A DNA stretch of 64,000 nucleotides from positions 5,208,001-5,272,000 of the forward strand of contig OY755178.1 in NCBI GenBank assembly GCA_963576735.1, in the 5' to 3' direction. Position numbers and translations under genes: made by a program. Source of the DNA: Bedellia somnulentella. Lineage: Eukaryota > Arthropoda > Insecta > Lepidoptera > Bedelliidae. The notes beneath the pieces were generated by a model. It was not told the DNA's origin, searched no databases, and was given only the letters and a program-made list of their open reading frames with translations. Shown here one piece after another: positions 48,137 through 57,610 of the stretch. How positions within the stretch are numbered: the stretch's first letter is position 1; each line of letters opens with the position of its first letter.

Positions 48137-49752
48137 CTTCAATAAATAACTATTCATATATTTATAAATGTGTTTTAGTCTAATATTACAAAAATATTAT
48201 TAATTATATGAATATTTATCTATATTTGCTTGCTTGTTTGCATGCCTGCATGCTTGGTTGCAGGGGGTTGCGCCCCCTGCTTGGGTGGGTCGCAGGCAAA
48301 GAAAAGTTAGGTCACATTTAGCTAGGGTAGGTTAGGTTAGATTGTGTATAAAACGAGCGAGCGAAGCGTAGCGGAGCGAGCACCTTAAATGCATGATTCA
48401 TGCCTATTTGCATGCATGCTTGCTTGTTTATCATAGTAACAATATTATGAATAAAAATAATATGACCATTAAATTGTTATGAAGAAAAAAGATCATAAAA
48501 TAATTATAGTTTTAAAAAGATTCTTGGTTGTAACAGTATTAACAAGAAAATTATGATCACTAACTGTTATGAATTCCGTTGTCAGTATTAAAAATGTATG
48601 AATAAAGATGGAAATAAAATTATGAAGATCTCATTAGCATTTGAATCTGAATGACAAAAAAGTTTTAATTGCTGTTGAGGAATTTAAAAATTCTAAAAAT
48701 GTTACTAACAATTGTCACAGAAGTTATCATACGTTCCAAAATAATTCTAAACATCTGAAGAAACTTTAATGGAAATGAGTAAATACGCTAAATAAAAAAA
48801 TATGTTAGAAATGCTAAATCAATATGCATTGCCTACTCAATATTACGTTTGTATACTAATGTTTTAAAGTAACGTCTAAATTGAGAAGAACCTATACACA
48901 GATCAAGCAATTGTTATTTTTATGTTTCTCTGCTTTGGTGTACTTACATGATATTATACATTTTATAAAAGCAAACAAAATACCGGTATATAATCAGACA
49001 AATAACTTTCATCACAGCTGTTTGTATCTCCTCATCAAAGAGGTCGAGCCTACTATGTAATTAATGAATGTTAGTTTTATTATTCAGATAAAAACCTGGT
49101 AGGTAGCTGAAACATCATGATGCCAAATATTAAATTTTAGAACGATCAAGTGGTTTTTCTACCTCAGTTGGTAATTTAAACAGCTGTGTTTGACAAGAGT
49201 TTTCAAGTTCAAGAGTTAATTTCAAGGTCATTTCAGAACTATGTTTAAATTACTTTGAAGCAATTTAGTTATCTTTTTTGTCACGGTAATAAAACTTCTT
49301 CCGCGCTACAAAGTATTTAATACCGTTTTGTTTAAAGGCATCTGTCACAAACAATGTTTTCTATCTGGTACTAGAAATAAATTAAAAGTTATATTGCTTA
49401 TAGATGTAAACATCATTATTTTTTTCTGTTTAAATGGAAATACGTGTTTAAAAAAAACAACAACGTAAAACTTAATTTGCGAAATTTTAATATAGTTAAC
49501 ATATTCAAATCCGTTTTATACATAACAATGGTTTATTTTTATACAGGCTTAAGTATTTTTTTAATCCTACAAGTGAAGTGCCAATTGTTCTTCACTATAC
49601 CACTTGATTTAAAGTACTAAAATAGATTTCAAGTAATATTAAAGACAGTGAAATTAAAATGTTTAATAACTTCATTCAACTTATAAAAATATATCCCTAA
49701 AATACTTACGTTTTGATAAACAAAGCCTCCATCCTGCTAGCATGTTTACTAC
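36601..49752 (-). CDS. Transporter gene A: SLC17/sialin-like MFS transporter, complete, eight coding exons
   Basis: On the - strand the CDS joins 49743-49710, 47785-47559, 44483-44247, 42460-42254, 41864-41691, 39814-39598, 39134-38896 and 36825-36601 (1560 bases, 519 residues, within the usual range for SLC17). All introns are GT-AG and in phase. The protein starts MLAGWRLCLSK and has a first helix with YTMRVCLNLAIT, a large loop with a glycosylation site (NNQTS), the MFS loop GGMIAEKYGGK, EGLGEGPTMPGL, SRWVPSNERARMG and WGYFTMITDLPKYM, all typical of sialin/vesicular-glutamate/phosphate-cotransporter-like proteins. Insect members are often named 'putative inorganic phosphate cotransporter', but substrates vary (anions, organic acids). 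It should sit in plasma or lysosomal membrane. I cannot tell the substrate. Confidence 0.9.
36946..38663 (+). mobile_element. Element with very long terminal inverted repeats (more than 300 bases) and a broken internal gene
   Basis: The left arm, about 36946-37258, matches the right arm, about 38253-38663, in inverted orientation with high identity. Shared blocks include CCCAGACGTAACTTATTTTT, GAAGTTAACAGTATAGACAC, GTTCGGCTAGGC and GAGGGGACTATTTT. The left arm lacks about 95 bases present in the right. Each arm carries a small hairpin (CACTCTTAT, ATGTGT, ATAAGAGTG). The gene remnant between them is described at 37258-38077. It sits in the last intron of transporter A. A target-site duplication was not found. 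Confidence 0.8.
37258..38077 (+). pseudogene. Broken intron-containing gene inside the long-TIR element
   Basis: The frame begins IVVKCSDTDVAAIMLGNMHH and continues with GVGNKQRYVDITKIYEHLG, DYNPAFFKRGKHRPFNILKK and a frameshift/stop near 37680. In the next frame come EKFLRKIVRNFDSSNLPPC and NQYQFNWFDGD. A good intron (AATCAG|GTATGT to TTTTCAG, 37936-38011) leads to an acidic C-terminus ending SIEIQGWLV and a stop at about 38077. The SDTDV and DYNPAFFKRGK words recall a large, uncharacterised protein family found repeatedly in insect genomes; a stretch before DYNPAFF appears deleted. I do not know its function. Confidence 0.6.
38896..39134 (-). CDS. Transporter A exon 7 (helices 9-11)
   Basis: The exon lies between ATTACAG and CCTGAT|GTAAGT. 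It reads ATGPGVCIILASYSGC, LDITPNYAGTTTAMVNGIAA and ISPYLIGLLTPD. The NYAGTTTA motif is well kept in this family. Confidence 0.93.
39598..39814 (-). CDS. Transporter A exon 6 (helices 7-8)
   Basis: The exon lies between ATTACAG and ACCATTG|GTGAGT. It reads IGHDWGYFTMITDLPKYMTD, KKTGLLSAAPYIAMW and VKRKYHTIATARKIYTTI. It ends one base into a codon and matches the gene B exon of equal length. Confidence 0.93.
40152..40500 (-). mobile_element. S2 SINE with 11-base target-site duplication
   Basis: ATATTAGTATA repeats exactly at 40141-40151 and 40501-40511. It has small internal deletions (part of the CCCCGAAGGGG block) and a short duplicated CGTGTATTCG segment. Confidence 0.92.
40512..41640. other. 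Intron of transporter A without recognisable features
   Basis: AT-rich; no repeat ends or exon-like frames were seen. Confidence 0.4.
41691..41864 (-). CDS. Transporter A exon 5 (central cytosolic loop)
   Basis: The exon lies between CTTTCAG and GCTGGC|GTAAGT, 58 codons. It reads TVLCFSTPNTHPYISDEEK and EPVPWKALLRSVPLWALII, the charged loop between the two six-helix halves and the start of helix 7. It has the same length as the gene B exon at 62213-62386. Confidence 0.92.
41987..42123 (-). mobile_element. S3: LINE 3' end with target-site duplication
   Basis: This is the type copy for family S3. On the - strand one frame reads [17 protein letters not shown], then [16 protein letters not shown] and a stop, then GGCATGAGAATATG(TATG)n. 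This is the C-terminus of a LINE ORF2 followed by an almost absent 3' UTR. GAGCTTAATA repeats at 41977-41986 and 42124-42133. The same protein end is legible in the copy at 1937-2115. Confidence 0.85.
42254..42460 (-). CDS. Transporter A exon 4 (helices 4-6)
   Basis: The exon lies between ATACTTTCAG and TTGTGG|GTAAGT, 69 codons. It reads GPTMPGLMAMVSRWVP, ERARMGAVVFGGAQIG and GLVWFLLW. A family S3 LINE fragment in antisense abuts the acceptor (see 42467-42565). Confidence 0.92.
42467..42565 (+). mobile_element. S3 fragment forming the end of transporter A intron 3
   Basis: AAAAGGGCATGTATGAAAA to GTGGCGATAAATAGTCTC. In antisense it provides the sequence from about 7 to 105 bases before exon 4. 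Confidence 0.7.
42566..43860. other. Intron of transporter A, mostly featureless
   Basis: A worn S1 (about 43000-43110, GGTGATTTTGGCGATGC) is the only recognisable item. Confidence 0.4.
43861..44215 (+). mobile_element. S3 copy split by an S2
   Basis: The S3 parts are 43861-43917 and 44031-44215, ending GGCGTGAATATATG(TATG)n. Confidence 0.65.
43918..44030 (+). mobile_element. S2 SINE, 5'-truncated, inserted in an S3 copy
   Basis: Only the last 113 bases remain. TGTGAAAATGC repeats at 43907-43917 and 44031-44041 (up to 14 bases if the overlap with the tail is counted). Confidence 0.9.
44247..44483 (-). CDS. Transporter A exon 3 (helices 2-4, MFS signature loop)
   Basis: The exon lies between TTTTTCAG and GGAGAG|GTGAGG, 79 codons in phase 0. 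It reads FDWSESTQGLLLSSFYYGY, HIPGGMIAEKYGGKWVLG and ALRVIEGLGE. The GGMIAEKYGGK loop is the family version of the MFS helix 2-3 motif. Confidence 0.92.
44992..45240 (+). mobile_element. S1 copy, full length
   Basis: A 30-base stretch ending CTTGAAATAAAA occurs twice just before it (about 44925-44990), and AAATAAAA repeats after its tail. Confidence 0.85.
45702..45925 (+). mobile_element. S1 copy, old
   Basis: The head is GTCGGCTTGGAATAGCAC and the tail is GTCACGAGTATATGG. Confidence 0.7.
45926..46540. other. Very AT-rich intron segment
   Basis: Poly-A/T-rich, no features seen. Confidence 0.4.
46541..46725 (+). mobile_element. S2 SINE, 5'-truncated, with internal tandem duplication
   Basis: A 42-base block from GCCTGCCTTCTATCGCG to CAAGCAAAACGT occurs twice in a row. 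Confidence 0.85.
47118..47362 (-). mobile_element. S1 copy
   Basis: Antisense, full length, in the intron between transporter A exons 2 and 3. Confidence 0.8.
47559..47785 (-). CDS. Transporter A exon 2 (helix 1 and glycosylated loop)
   Basis: A TTTTTCAG acceptor and ACTGAT|GTAAGT donor bound the exon. It encodes FIIPQRYVFGIMALFAIANA and YTMRVCLNLAITQM, the family's first helix, followed by a Ser/Asn-rich extracellular loop with an N-Q-T sequon. Confidence 0.9.
48060..48128 (+). repeat. (AT)n microsatellite
   Basis: About 60 bases of nearly pure AT repeat. Confidence 0.95.
48220..48435 (+). repeat. GC-rich island with hairpin and TTAGG-like words
   Basis: It contains GCATGC-rich edges, a hairpin (8-base arms GCAGGGGG/CCCCCTGC at 48260-48280), GGTAGGTTAGGTTAG and a GCGAGCGAAGCG stretch, in otherwise very AT-rich sequence. 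Confidence 0.6.
48436..49709. other. First visible intron of transporter A, 5' part, no features seen
   Basis: AT-rich with no repeat ends or coding signal. Confidence 0.4.
49710..49752 (-). CDS. Transporter A exon 1 (start codon)
   Basis: The ATG is at 49743-49741 and the donor is AAAAC|GTAAGT. The acceptor at 49753 means a non-coding or coding exon lies further upstream (to the right). The nine bases before the ATG are open in frame, so an earlier start in an unseen exon cannot be excluded. The exon encodes 11 residues plus one base. Confidence 0.75.
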
Positions 49753-49796
49753 CTGAAAATAATGTAGAAAGATTTAATTTTTCCGTGTGTTAAGCC

Positions 49797-50089
49797 TATA
49801 TACGACCCCGTCAAGGGGCACGAGCCTATCCTAATATGACGATTCGGCCTTAGTCCACCACGCTGGCCAATTGCGGGTTGGCAGACTAACGACTACTATC
49901 TAGCCGGGACCGACGGCTTATCGTGCCCTCCGAAGCACGGAATCATCTAAATTTTCGGAAAATCAGGTGATTCAAGCCTGCAATATCCTTCCAGACTATG
50001 TTAAATTTTACAAGTTACCACCCCCGGGGATCGAACCCGAGACCTCCGTACTTGAAACCAAGTGCTTAACCGCGAGACCACGGAGGCAG
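49797..50089 (-). mobile_element. S4 SINE, tRNA-headed
   Basis: On the - strand the head GCCTCCGTGGTCTCGCGG continues with an A box and a B box (GGTTCGATCCC). The body then runs to about 49797. The acceptor stem of a real tRNA does not form, so it is not a tRNA gene. It lies about 45 bases upstream of the visible transporter A exon 1. Related bits are seen at 3590-3690 and 4940-5035. Confidence 0.8.
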
Positions 50090-50778
50090 ATTCAATAGTT
50101 AATAAAAATAATATTTAAAGATAAGAAATATGACTACGCGTTAAATTTATTAAAAATATCTCAAATTGCAATGCTTTAGATACAAATTGCGTAAAAGAAG
50201 GTTAAAGGAGATAAAATAACCAAAATCTCAAACAAAATCAACACCGTAAACACGAAATTAAGTCCAGTTGATGTGGTAGTGCTATTTTTGACTACCTCAT
50301 CATGAAAAACAATAATAGTAGTTGACAGTTAAGTGTCTTCATAAAATGGTTAAATGAACCAATGGCTGCTCATTATAAATCAACTGCTGCAACTGCAGTT
50401 ACAAAAATAAAAAATTCACCATTCTATTCATTTATACAAACTGTATAAAAAATAAATTTAATTTGACGGTATAAATTAAATACATACATTATTATGAGGA
50501 ATAATCAAGACAAATATTATTATACCAATATTGATAAAATTTACCATTTCTATAATAAATAGTACTGTTTTCAATGATAGACAAGCTATGATACCACAAG
50601 CACTTGAGATATCTAATACTTGAATCTTTAATCAAAATCATGAAGGTGCATTTATACTATTATCTATGTACCTACGAAAATTTACAGCTATAATCATAGG
50701 AGAGGATAGTTAGAGCTTTAGAAGTGACAAATTTGATAATTATTTCTCAGACACTATTAGATAAAAATTTCAATTGTA

Positions 50779-51016
50779 CTGTGTAGTGTCGGCTTAGAAT
50801 ATCACTATCTCATTTCTACCCGTGGGTGATGGTAAAAATCGATCGTATAAAGGGTAGGTATAAGTTAAGTTATTGTTTGGCGATGCGGTTGGAGACCCAT
50901 CACCAGCAACCTTTATTTTAAAATATTTTCTCCACTCAACTTTAACGAGTGGTTGAGGAATTACTTATTCTGAAACTTTGGCAACCCCTTCAAGGGATTT
51001 ATAGCCGTGAGTATAA
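50779..51016 (+). mobile_element. S1 copy
   Basis: Both ends are present. It is upstream of transporter A. Confidence 0.8.
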
Positions 51017-51084
51017 TAACTAGTACTAAGGTTATTACAATCTAGGTACAATTTTAAAATAGCATTTCGAGATAGGATTTTGTT

Positions 51085-51175
51085 GCCTAACATACATACT
51101 CGAGCCATTAGTTTCCATTTATACAATCTGCTTAATTTACATTCTTTATTAAGTTCATACATATTTTTTTATTCG
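51085..51175 (-). mobile_element. S3 fragment, old
   Basis: CATACATACTCGAGCCATT and TTTCCATT remain. Confidence 0.45.
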
Positions 51176-53106
51176 TCATCATCACACTTTAGACATCAGA
51201 GGCCTGACCAAAACACGTACTACTTGGTCGTATTTTACGTAATTTTTACTAATTAATTTTCGTTCATCTTCCCCACGTTTCATACAGTATCTTTCACTCT
51301 ATTACATAACGTAACCTTTTTTTGTGAGGGATATATTTTTTATGCTTATTCTGTCGCAATCAACTTTTACTGGCATACGTAACAGTAGGAGGTAGAACAG
51401 AATCATGTACTGCATTTTCGGCATTTTCATACCCCAACTAAATAAATAATCAAATAAATAAACTGACATATTACACGGAATGACACGGATCCTTTTCATC
51501 CGTAGTAATCTCCAAACTTTCCATTCAAAATATTTAAGTGTTTTATTTTCTTCCCATTCAAATCCATACCTTTGGTTAAATCTACTTTCACCTTCACTCC
51601 CTATTTCAAAGGACACACGTGTAATAATCACCATCACTTGCAAATCTGGCACAATCATTTAAACTGTAACAAACTGTCATTCATTAAAAAGTAAATACTG
51701 TTATAGAAAATATAGAAGAGAGAATACGGTGTATATTCATGTCAGACACTTTAAGAACTCCAAAACCAGTCGATGTTTTCCCCGTTTACACTCACACATG
51801 CACCGAAATTCTGAGAGAGTGATACTTCATATTACTTGTTTGCATTTTTGGTAATTTTTGAAGACTCACTAAATTTTCCATTGGACAACTGTCATATCAA
51901 TAGTTTCTACGTAAATTACGGCATTTATCAACCATTTTTTTTACTTCACAACTCCGCAGTGTCTAACCTAAAGATCTGTTACTTCCCTGTGTTTACTGTT
52001 TATACAGTACAATAATACCTGTTTAGTTGTAGTGCAAAAGAGTTATATTGTGTGCCTTTTTTAACTCAATGATAAGCTAGTATACCTGTTTGGTATCTAT
52101 CTGTAACTCAATGCTTTGCCTCATTGCGAGTAAGTTAAAACAAACCTATGTTTCTTTTACTTATGTTCAAACATAAGTAAAGCTTTAAGCTTGCCAAAAG
52201 ACTTTTCTGAATTCAATTTACTAATTTAATTTAATTTGAGAGTGAACACCAGGAAACTAAAACCAAAGCCTACGTTTTCAGAACATAATACTTTAACCGT
52301 TGTACTAACGGAGTATTACAAGAGAATTAGTATAACTAAGTATTTTGAAGCGAGAGAGATACTAAAGGGTCATACAGAGTCATGAAAGATAGCCTCTACT
52401 TTTTAGAATTAAATTAACCACTGATATACCTACAGCAAAGGCACAGCTTTATATAATTACCGTCTGATTTTATAAGGTTCATTAGCATATCATTTTCCAG
52501 TATGGCAGAAATCCAAAAATTAGTTCCTGTGAAAACTTTAGTCTTTAATCTTTTATTATGTCGGTGCAATTCATTTCTAATACAATTAAATATCTATATT
52601 GGCTGCGTATACCTAGCTCAAAATGTATGGAAATCTTAAATTGCATAGATTCATACCATTATTTAATAAATCATTTCTTACCTCAAGTTCCCAAAATATG
52701 TGTCAACTTGCACTTCGATTGCAAATATGTATCACTGGTTAAATTTCTTTTAACATTTGCTAACTGTAACTTAATTTGAGCAACCGGAAAATATATTATT
52801 TGTTGTGTTCTCGTAAAGCCTGACTGACAACGACTGATAAAAACAATGACACTGCTTTTACATGAATACTACTGGATTCAACTCAATGAAAACTGTCAGA
52901 CCAATCAGAAGGATTTGGGAAAACTATATTATATAAAATTGTTCAGTTAGCAACTAAAATTGTACTGTGCATTACAATAACAATTTTATCTCTTAACAGT
53001 TTGACGAAAAATAACCGGGGGGGCCTTGTTAAGATTGCTTTGCTTTGAAGCCGTTAATGCTATCTGATACCAAGTTGTATGATTATTTTGTACAATGTTA
53101 CGTAAT
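51176..53106. other. Upstream region of transporter A without a recognised gene
   Basis: A 118-codon open frame on the - strand (51302-51658) and a 73-codon one on the + strand (52558-52779) match nothing I know and have AT-rich codons. The promoter and first exon of transporter A should lie somewhere from here to 49753. Confidence 0.35.
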
Positions 53107-53625
53107 AAGCCGTGTAGTGCCGTCTTAAATTGTCACTACCCCTTTCTACACACGGGTGTTTTCAGAGGCGACTAAGGGTATGAAGTTATTTGAGTGGTCT
53201 TTGGACGATGCGGTTGGAAACCCATCACCAATGATACTTTATTTTTTAAGCTGTGTAGTGTCGGCTTAGAATAGCACTACCCCATATCTTCCGGTGGGTG
53301 TACGTAAGAGGCGACTAACGGTATTGGGGGCTTTAAGGAGATTTTTGGGCGATGCGGTTGGAGACCCATCACCAACAACCTTTATTTTACCATCTTTTCC
53401 CCACACAACTTTCCAAAAGGGGCTGAGAAATTTCTAATTCCTTAGCTCTGGCTACCCCTTCTAGGGATTTAATGCCGTGAGTGTATTTATGTATATATGT
53501 ACTTTATTTCTACCATCTTGTCCCCTATAAACTTCCAAATATGGCTGAGAAGCTCTAGCTCTAAAGTTCTGACTATCCTTTTTTGGGATTTATGGCCGTG
53601 AGTATAATGTACACGTATGTATGCA
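53107..53625 (+). mobile_element. S1 copy (second subtype) split by the S1 at 53245
   Basis: The two halves, 53107-53244 and 53501-53625, join to one ordinary S1 ending GGCCGTGAGTATAATG. Confidence 0.85.
53245..53500 (+). mobile_element. S1 copy inserted in another S1
   Basis: It is full length. It is flanked by TACTTTATTT on both sides (53235-53244 and 53500-53509), which is part of the host S1. Confidence 0.85.
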
Positions 53626-53682
53626 TGTTACATAGTGATCAGGTTTTTGAATAATACCTTTTAAACATACATTCCTAATAAA

Positions 53683-53927
53683 TAAGCTGTGTAGTGTTTT
53701 AGAAAAGCAGCACCCCATTTCTTCCGGCGGGTGTACGTAAGAGGCGACTAACGGTATAGGGGCTTTAAAGGGATTTTTGGGCGATGTGGTTGGAGACCCA
53801 TCACCAAAACCTTTATTTTACAATCTTTTCCCCACTCAACTTTCCAAAAGTGGCTGAGGAATTTTCAATTCCTTAGCTCTGGCTACCCTATCTTGGGATT
53901 TATAGCCGTGAGTAAATGTATGTATGT
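53683..53927 (+). mobile_element. S1 retroposon, clean full copy with 12-base target-site duplication
   Basis: This is the type copy for family S1. It starts AGCTGTGTAGTG, passes through GTAAGAGGCGACTAACGG, GGGCGATGTGGTTGGAGACC and GGCTGAGGAATT, and ends TATAGCCGTGAGTAAATG(TATG)n. The perfect duplication ATTCCTAATAAA lies at 53671-53682 and 53928-53939. There is no ORF. A weak B-box-like GGTTGGAGACC is present, but its A-box partner is doubtful. Two head subtypes occur in the window (GTCGGCTTAGAATAGCAC and GCCGGCTTAGAATGTCGC). Confidence 0.9.
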
Positions 53928-53939
53928 ATTCCTAATAAA

Positions 53940-55094
53940 CCTTATTCATTAGCTAAAGTTATAATGGTTAATGTAAGTAGGCCAGGCTATTCCAGATGAA
54001 CATTGAAATTGTTACAGAAAAGAAGGAAAAAGATAAAGATATAAAAGCAAAACAAATTTACGTATACAATAAAAAAATAATGCTATCAATGAATTTTAAA
54101 TACTAATTGTAATGCTTTTAAATTGCAATTTTTTAGTATGTATTCATTAAAAAGTTATGGAAACCTTTTATATGCCTTTTAACCTTGCTTTTGAACACAA
54201 AACTCTTCAATTTTATTTTTTTATAAAATTGATAAGAAGTTGTCATTTTGACCGGCCGAGACTATCGATCGCAAATTTTTATGATCCTGACAAACCTCTC
54301 TAGCTTCGTTCGCATCCATTAATCATCATCATAACGCATAAATTAATTTAAGGGTAAATGTATGTAATTAAATGTTTTTGTACATCCCGCGTCAATTCTT
54401 TAAGCAAAAAGTGTTGTATTATAAAATCCGGAAGCAAGTATAGGAAAAGTGTTTAGTAGGCAGCACATTTGATGTCCTTGATCATTTGTCAACGGAAGCT
54501 AACAATGCTTGTATTGTTTTCCTTAAGTTTATTCATAAAAGTAAATGGTTTTTAAAAATATATTTCAAGAATAAAAGGGAAAAAATGGGCTGTGAAGAAA
54601 TGTCACTTTTGTTATCATAACTATTGTTGTGTTGTGCGAATATGAAAGGCATAATTAATAATAAAAACACACTTAAATATTCCAAAATTGTACCTAATAC
54701 AAATTTGGACCTGCATGAATTAATGTTATATATTAAATAGCACCTGCTAGTTAAATGAAAGACAAAAACTATAGAGACCTGACATTAAGGATACTAAACA
54801 TAAAATTGTTGATACAGTAATATGGTATAAAATATCTTAAGGGACCCAAATGGGTCCTGACTGAAAATCAGTATTGTGTATAAAACGCACAAAAATAAGC
54901 TGAGGCAGGACCTATTCACATTTGTTTAATTTATTTTATTTTATTTTGTATCACTTTTTATGTCTCTTTTATAATTTTAATATTCAAGAAAACTGTGTAG
55001 TAGTTAATAGTTCAAATGTGAATAAATGTCTCTTCTTCTTAAGTATTACTTTATCTTATTATCTTTACCTGCGTACATACATATATAGTGTCGA
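53940..55094. other. Intergenic, AT-rich, only an S3 fragment
   Basis: No gene seen between the S1 cluster and 55 kb. Confidence 0.4.
54248..54330 (-). mobile_element. S3 fragment
   Basis: GAGACTATCGATCGCAA to TTCGTTCGCATCCATTAATC. Confidence 0.65.
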
Positions 55095-55165
55095 TTGCCT
55101 GTTTGAACGATCCTGGCAAACCCTTATAGCTTCGTCATTATTCATCAATCTTTCCATACGTTTCA
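55095..55165 (-). mobile_element. S3 fragment, old
   Basis: GATCCTGGCAAACCC to TTCATCAATCTTTCCATACG. Confidence 0.55.
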
Positions 55166-55235
55166 CATGTTCCTACTTAGGGGCTTCAGCATCCCTGGAT
55201 AGTAAGATACTAGCTTGTACTGTGTAACTTCGCTA

Positions 55236-55365
55236 AGTCATAACCTCATTATTCCCCTTGGGGTAGGTAGAGACTATCGATCACCATTTTGCACGATGTT
55301 GGCAAATCTCTCTTGCTTCCCTTACCTTCATTATTGCTCTCATACATACTCTTTTATTCTCATAC
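55236..55365 (-). mobile_element. S3 fragment
   Basis: CCCCTTGGGGTAGGTAGAGAC to CATACATACTCTTTTATTC region in antisense. Confidence 0.65.
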
Positions 55366-55964
55366 ATATTATTTTATTGTTTTTGATGTTGAATAAAGTT
55401 TTCTTTTCTTCTCACTTCGGACCCCGCCTTTCGAAAAACTTTTTCCATCTGGTCAAGAAACGTTTTAAAGGCTGTCGTCAAGAAAAAATACTATCCACAT
55501 TGCAGTGGCTCGATATATCTATTTCGCTACTTTATTTCATCAACATATCTATTATTATCCATATCAACGCACAAAAATATCTTTATTAAATCTTCGTTAC
55601 ATATTTTATTTATGGGTCTGACCTGCTCTCCACTTACGATGATAAAAAAAATCATATTCGTCTCGCCTTTGAATTTCATCACTTCGTATTCATGATCATG
55701 ATTCCAGCTCATTGAAAATAACCGTGCAAATATTCGTTGTGTTCTTATCTCATGTAAAATAAAATAAAATAGTTATTTTACTTGATATAGAAAAAGACCG
55801 TTGTAATTTTGAAAGCTTTAATTTAATTCTACTATGACTTCCGCTAGTGTTGAGAACACGTCAACAGACATTTTATTAAAAGATTTAAACAGAATTCACT
55901 TTTGGTGTTTGCCCGAAAATCTAGGTTTCGGCACATATGCCTTAAGTTTTTATTATAATTCTTT

Positions 55965-56042
55965 AAAAGCCCTGTGTCGTCTCTTACGAGACCCTAGGGT
56001 GGAAAGGGTTAATGATATTCTAAGCCGGCACTACACGACCTA
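55965..56042 (-). mobile_element. S1 head fragment
   Basis: Only the head block, CGTCTCTTACGAGACCC to CCGGCACTACACG. Confidence 0.65.
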
Positions 56043-56099
56043 TAATTTTAAAACAAACAACGGCGATTTCGCTCCATATTTTTCTAAGGCAAATATTTA

Positions 56100-57300
56100 A
56101 CACGGCAACTGAAATCCTTTTTAGGCAACTTTCTATTAAGTCACAAAAAAACTAACTTTGCAGTGATTAAATTTTTTGGCAACTATTAAACTATACAAGC
56201 AACAAAATGCTAGGATCAAAAAACTTAAAAAACGGCTGCTACTGTAAGGTATCAAATATATCAAGCGGGATCAGTGTAAAGGTATTATAAAACCTAATGT
56301 GGCGACTAATATTTCCGAGGGGATATCATACATTCTGCACTGGCAACTATTGGATTTCATTATAAAAATACACATCTGGCAGCGATTTTCAGGTAGCTTT
56401 AAAACTGAAAATGGGTATTATAAAAATGTTTTTGGATATTATATTATTTTTTGCAGATTCGTAAATTCTCGAAAAGGCGGCAAATGCGCTCGTGCGTCTG
56501 AGCAGTGCGGAGGCTGCGGAGCGGGGGGTTTAGCGCGGGTTTTAATAAAAATAAAATAAATTAGCTTAGGTCAAAAGTTGCTTCACCCAGCCTATTGGGC
56601 AGATGCAATTAAGTTAGAGAAGGAAAACAGAGGGGGGACGGGGGGCGAAGCCAACCACATGGGGGTCATCGCATTAAAAAACAATTAATCACCACAATTG
56701 TATTTGTGCTAGGTTAGGTTAGGGTTAGCTTGTGTCCCTTAGAACGGAAATAGGCACCCCACGAAGCGGGGTGACGTCGACACGCTGTTACTCAAAGTAG
56801 GTAGGTTCATTTAAAAGAGGGAAGGTTAATAAAATAGACCAAGAAAAGTTTTATAGCATGTCACAATTTGGTTAATTTAGATCCCAACAATTGTAGCCAA
56901 AAGTATTTTTTTAAGATCTTGTTTGTATTTATTTCAGACCCCATTTTAGAATTTATGAAAGCCTATTTTAACTTTTTTATCCGCCAATAATTTGTCGCCT
57001 TAGAAGAAATTCAATTGCCACAAAAGAAAATCACTGCCAGATAAAATTTAAATAAAACCTCAAAACTCATTAAAAAGCCGCCGCTTTCTAGTTAAGATGC
57101 TAGCTCTAATTAGTCGCCAAAGTAGATTATTTACTATCCATTTTCAGTTTTTTTACGACCCGGAATGGTATCAATTTGTCGCCGCGTTAAATACATGCCT
57201 TTTTCTAATGCCTATTGCGATCATCATTATTTCCTATTCCCAACTTGACGTTTGCTTTTGGGACATTCTGTATATACTACAAAAAAAGGAATTTTAATTA
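56100..57300. repeat. Complex repeat with recurring GGCRACT words and a GC-rich core
   Basis: GGCAACT or GGCGACT words recur on the left (56105, 56125, 56170, 56302, 56342) and in inverted form on the right (near 56995, 57113, 57178). The core has GGGGGGCGAAGCC, AGGTTAGGTTAGGG and a CACCCC/GGGGTG hairpin (56755-56773). It is non-coding as far as I can see. Confidence 0.45.
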
Positions 57301-57388
57301 AATAATACACTTTACTATGTTTAATAAGTACTATACATCATATTTACATTATTTACTATACAAGCCACCATTTTTTTTTATTAATATA

Positions 57389-57610
57389 TTAGGATTGTTT
57401 ATTGTCTGTGCTCGCTCGTTCAGGATTTGCTTCAATGTTTGTTGGCTTTTTCGGTAACGGTCCATGAGTCCAAGTTATAGGATATCCATGTTTCTTAACA
57501 TCATCCCACCATGCTTGATCGCCTTGGGCCCATAACACGTAGACTATGTTCGTTGATACCAACATTCCGAACGCAATCCAAAATGCTAGTCTCCATTGTT
57601 TTAGAGTCGA
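57389..57610 (-). CDS. Transporter B last exon (helix 12 and C-terminus)
   Basis: A TTTCAG acceptor is followed by STLKQWRLAFW, a GDQAWWDDVKKHGYP motif and TAA at 57391-57389. An AATAAA on the - strand (57382-57377) starts only a few bases past the stop, so the 3' UTR may be very short or use a later signal. Confidence 0.9.
   Translation of the reverse strand, partial: STLKQWRLAFWIAFGMLVSTNIVYVLWAQGDQAWWDDVKKHGYPITWTHGPLPKKPTNIEANPERASTDNKQS

Noticed and set aside
50020..50089. tRNA gene on the - strand
   Set aside because: A and B boxes are present, but the acceptor stem does not pair and a SINE body follows.
51302..51658. 118-codon frame on the - strand
   Set aside because: AT-biased composition and no known motif; possible by chance in this sequence.
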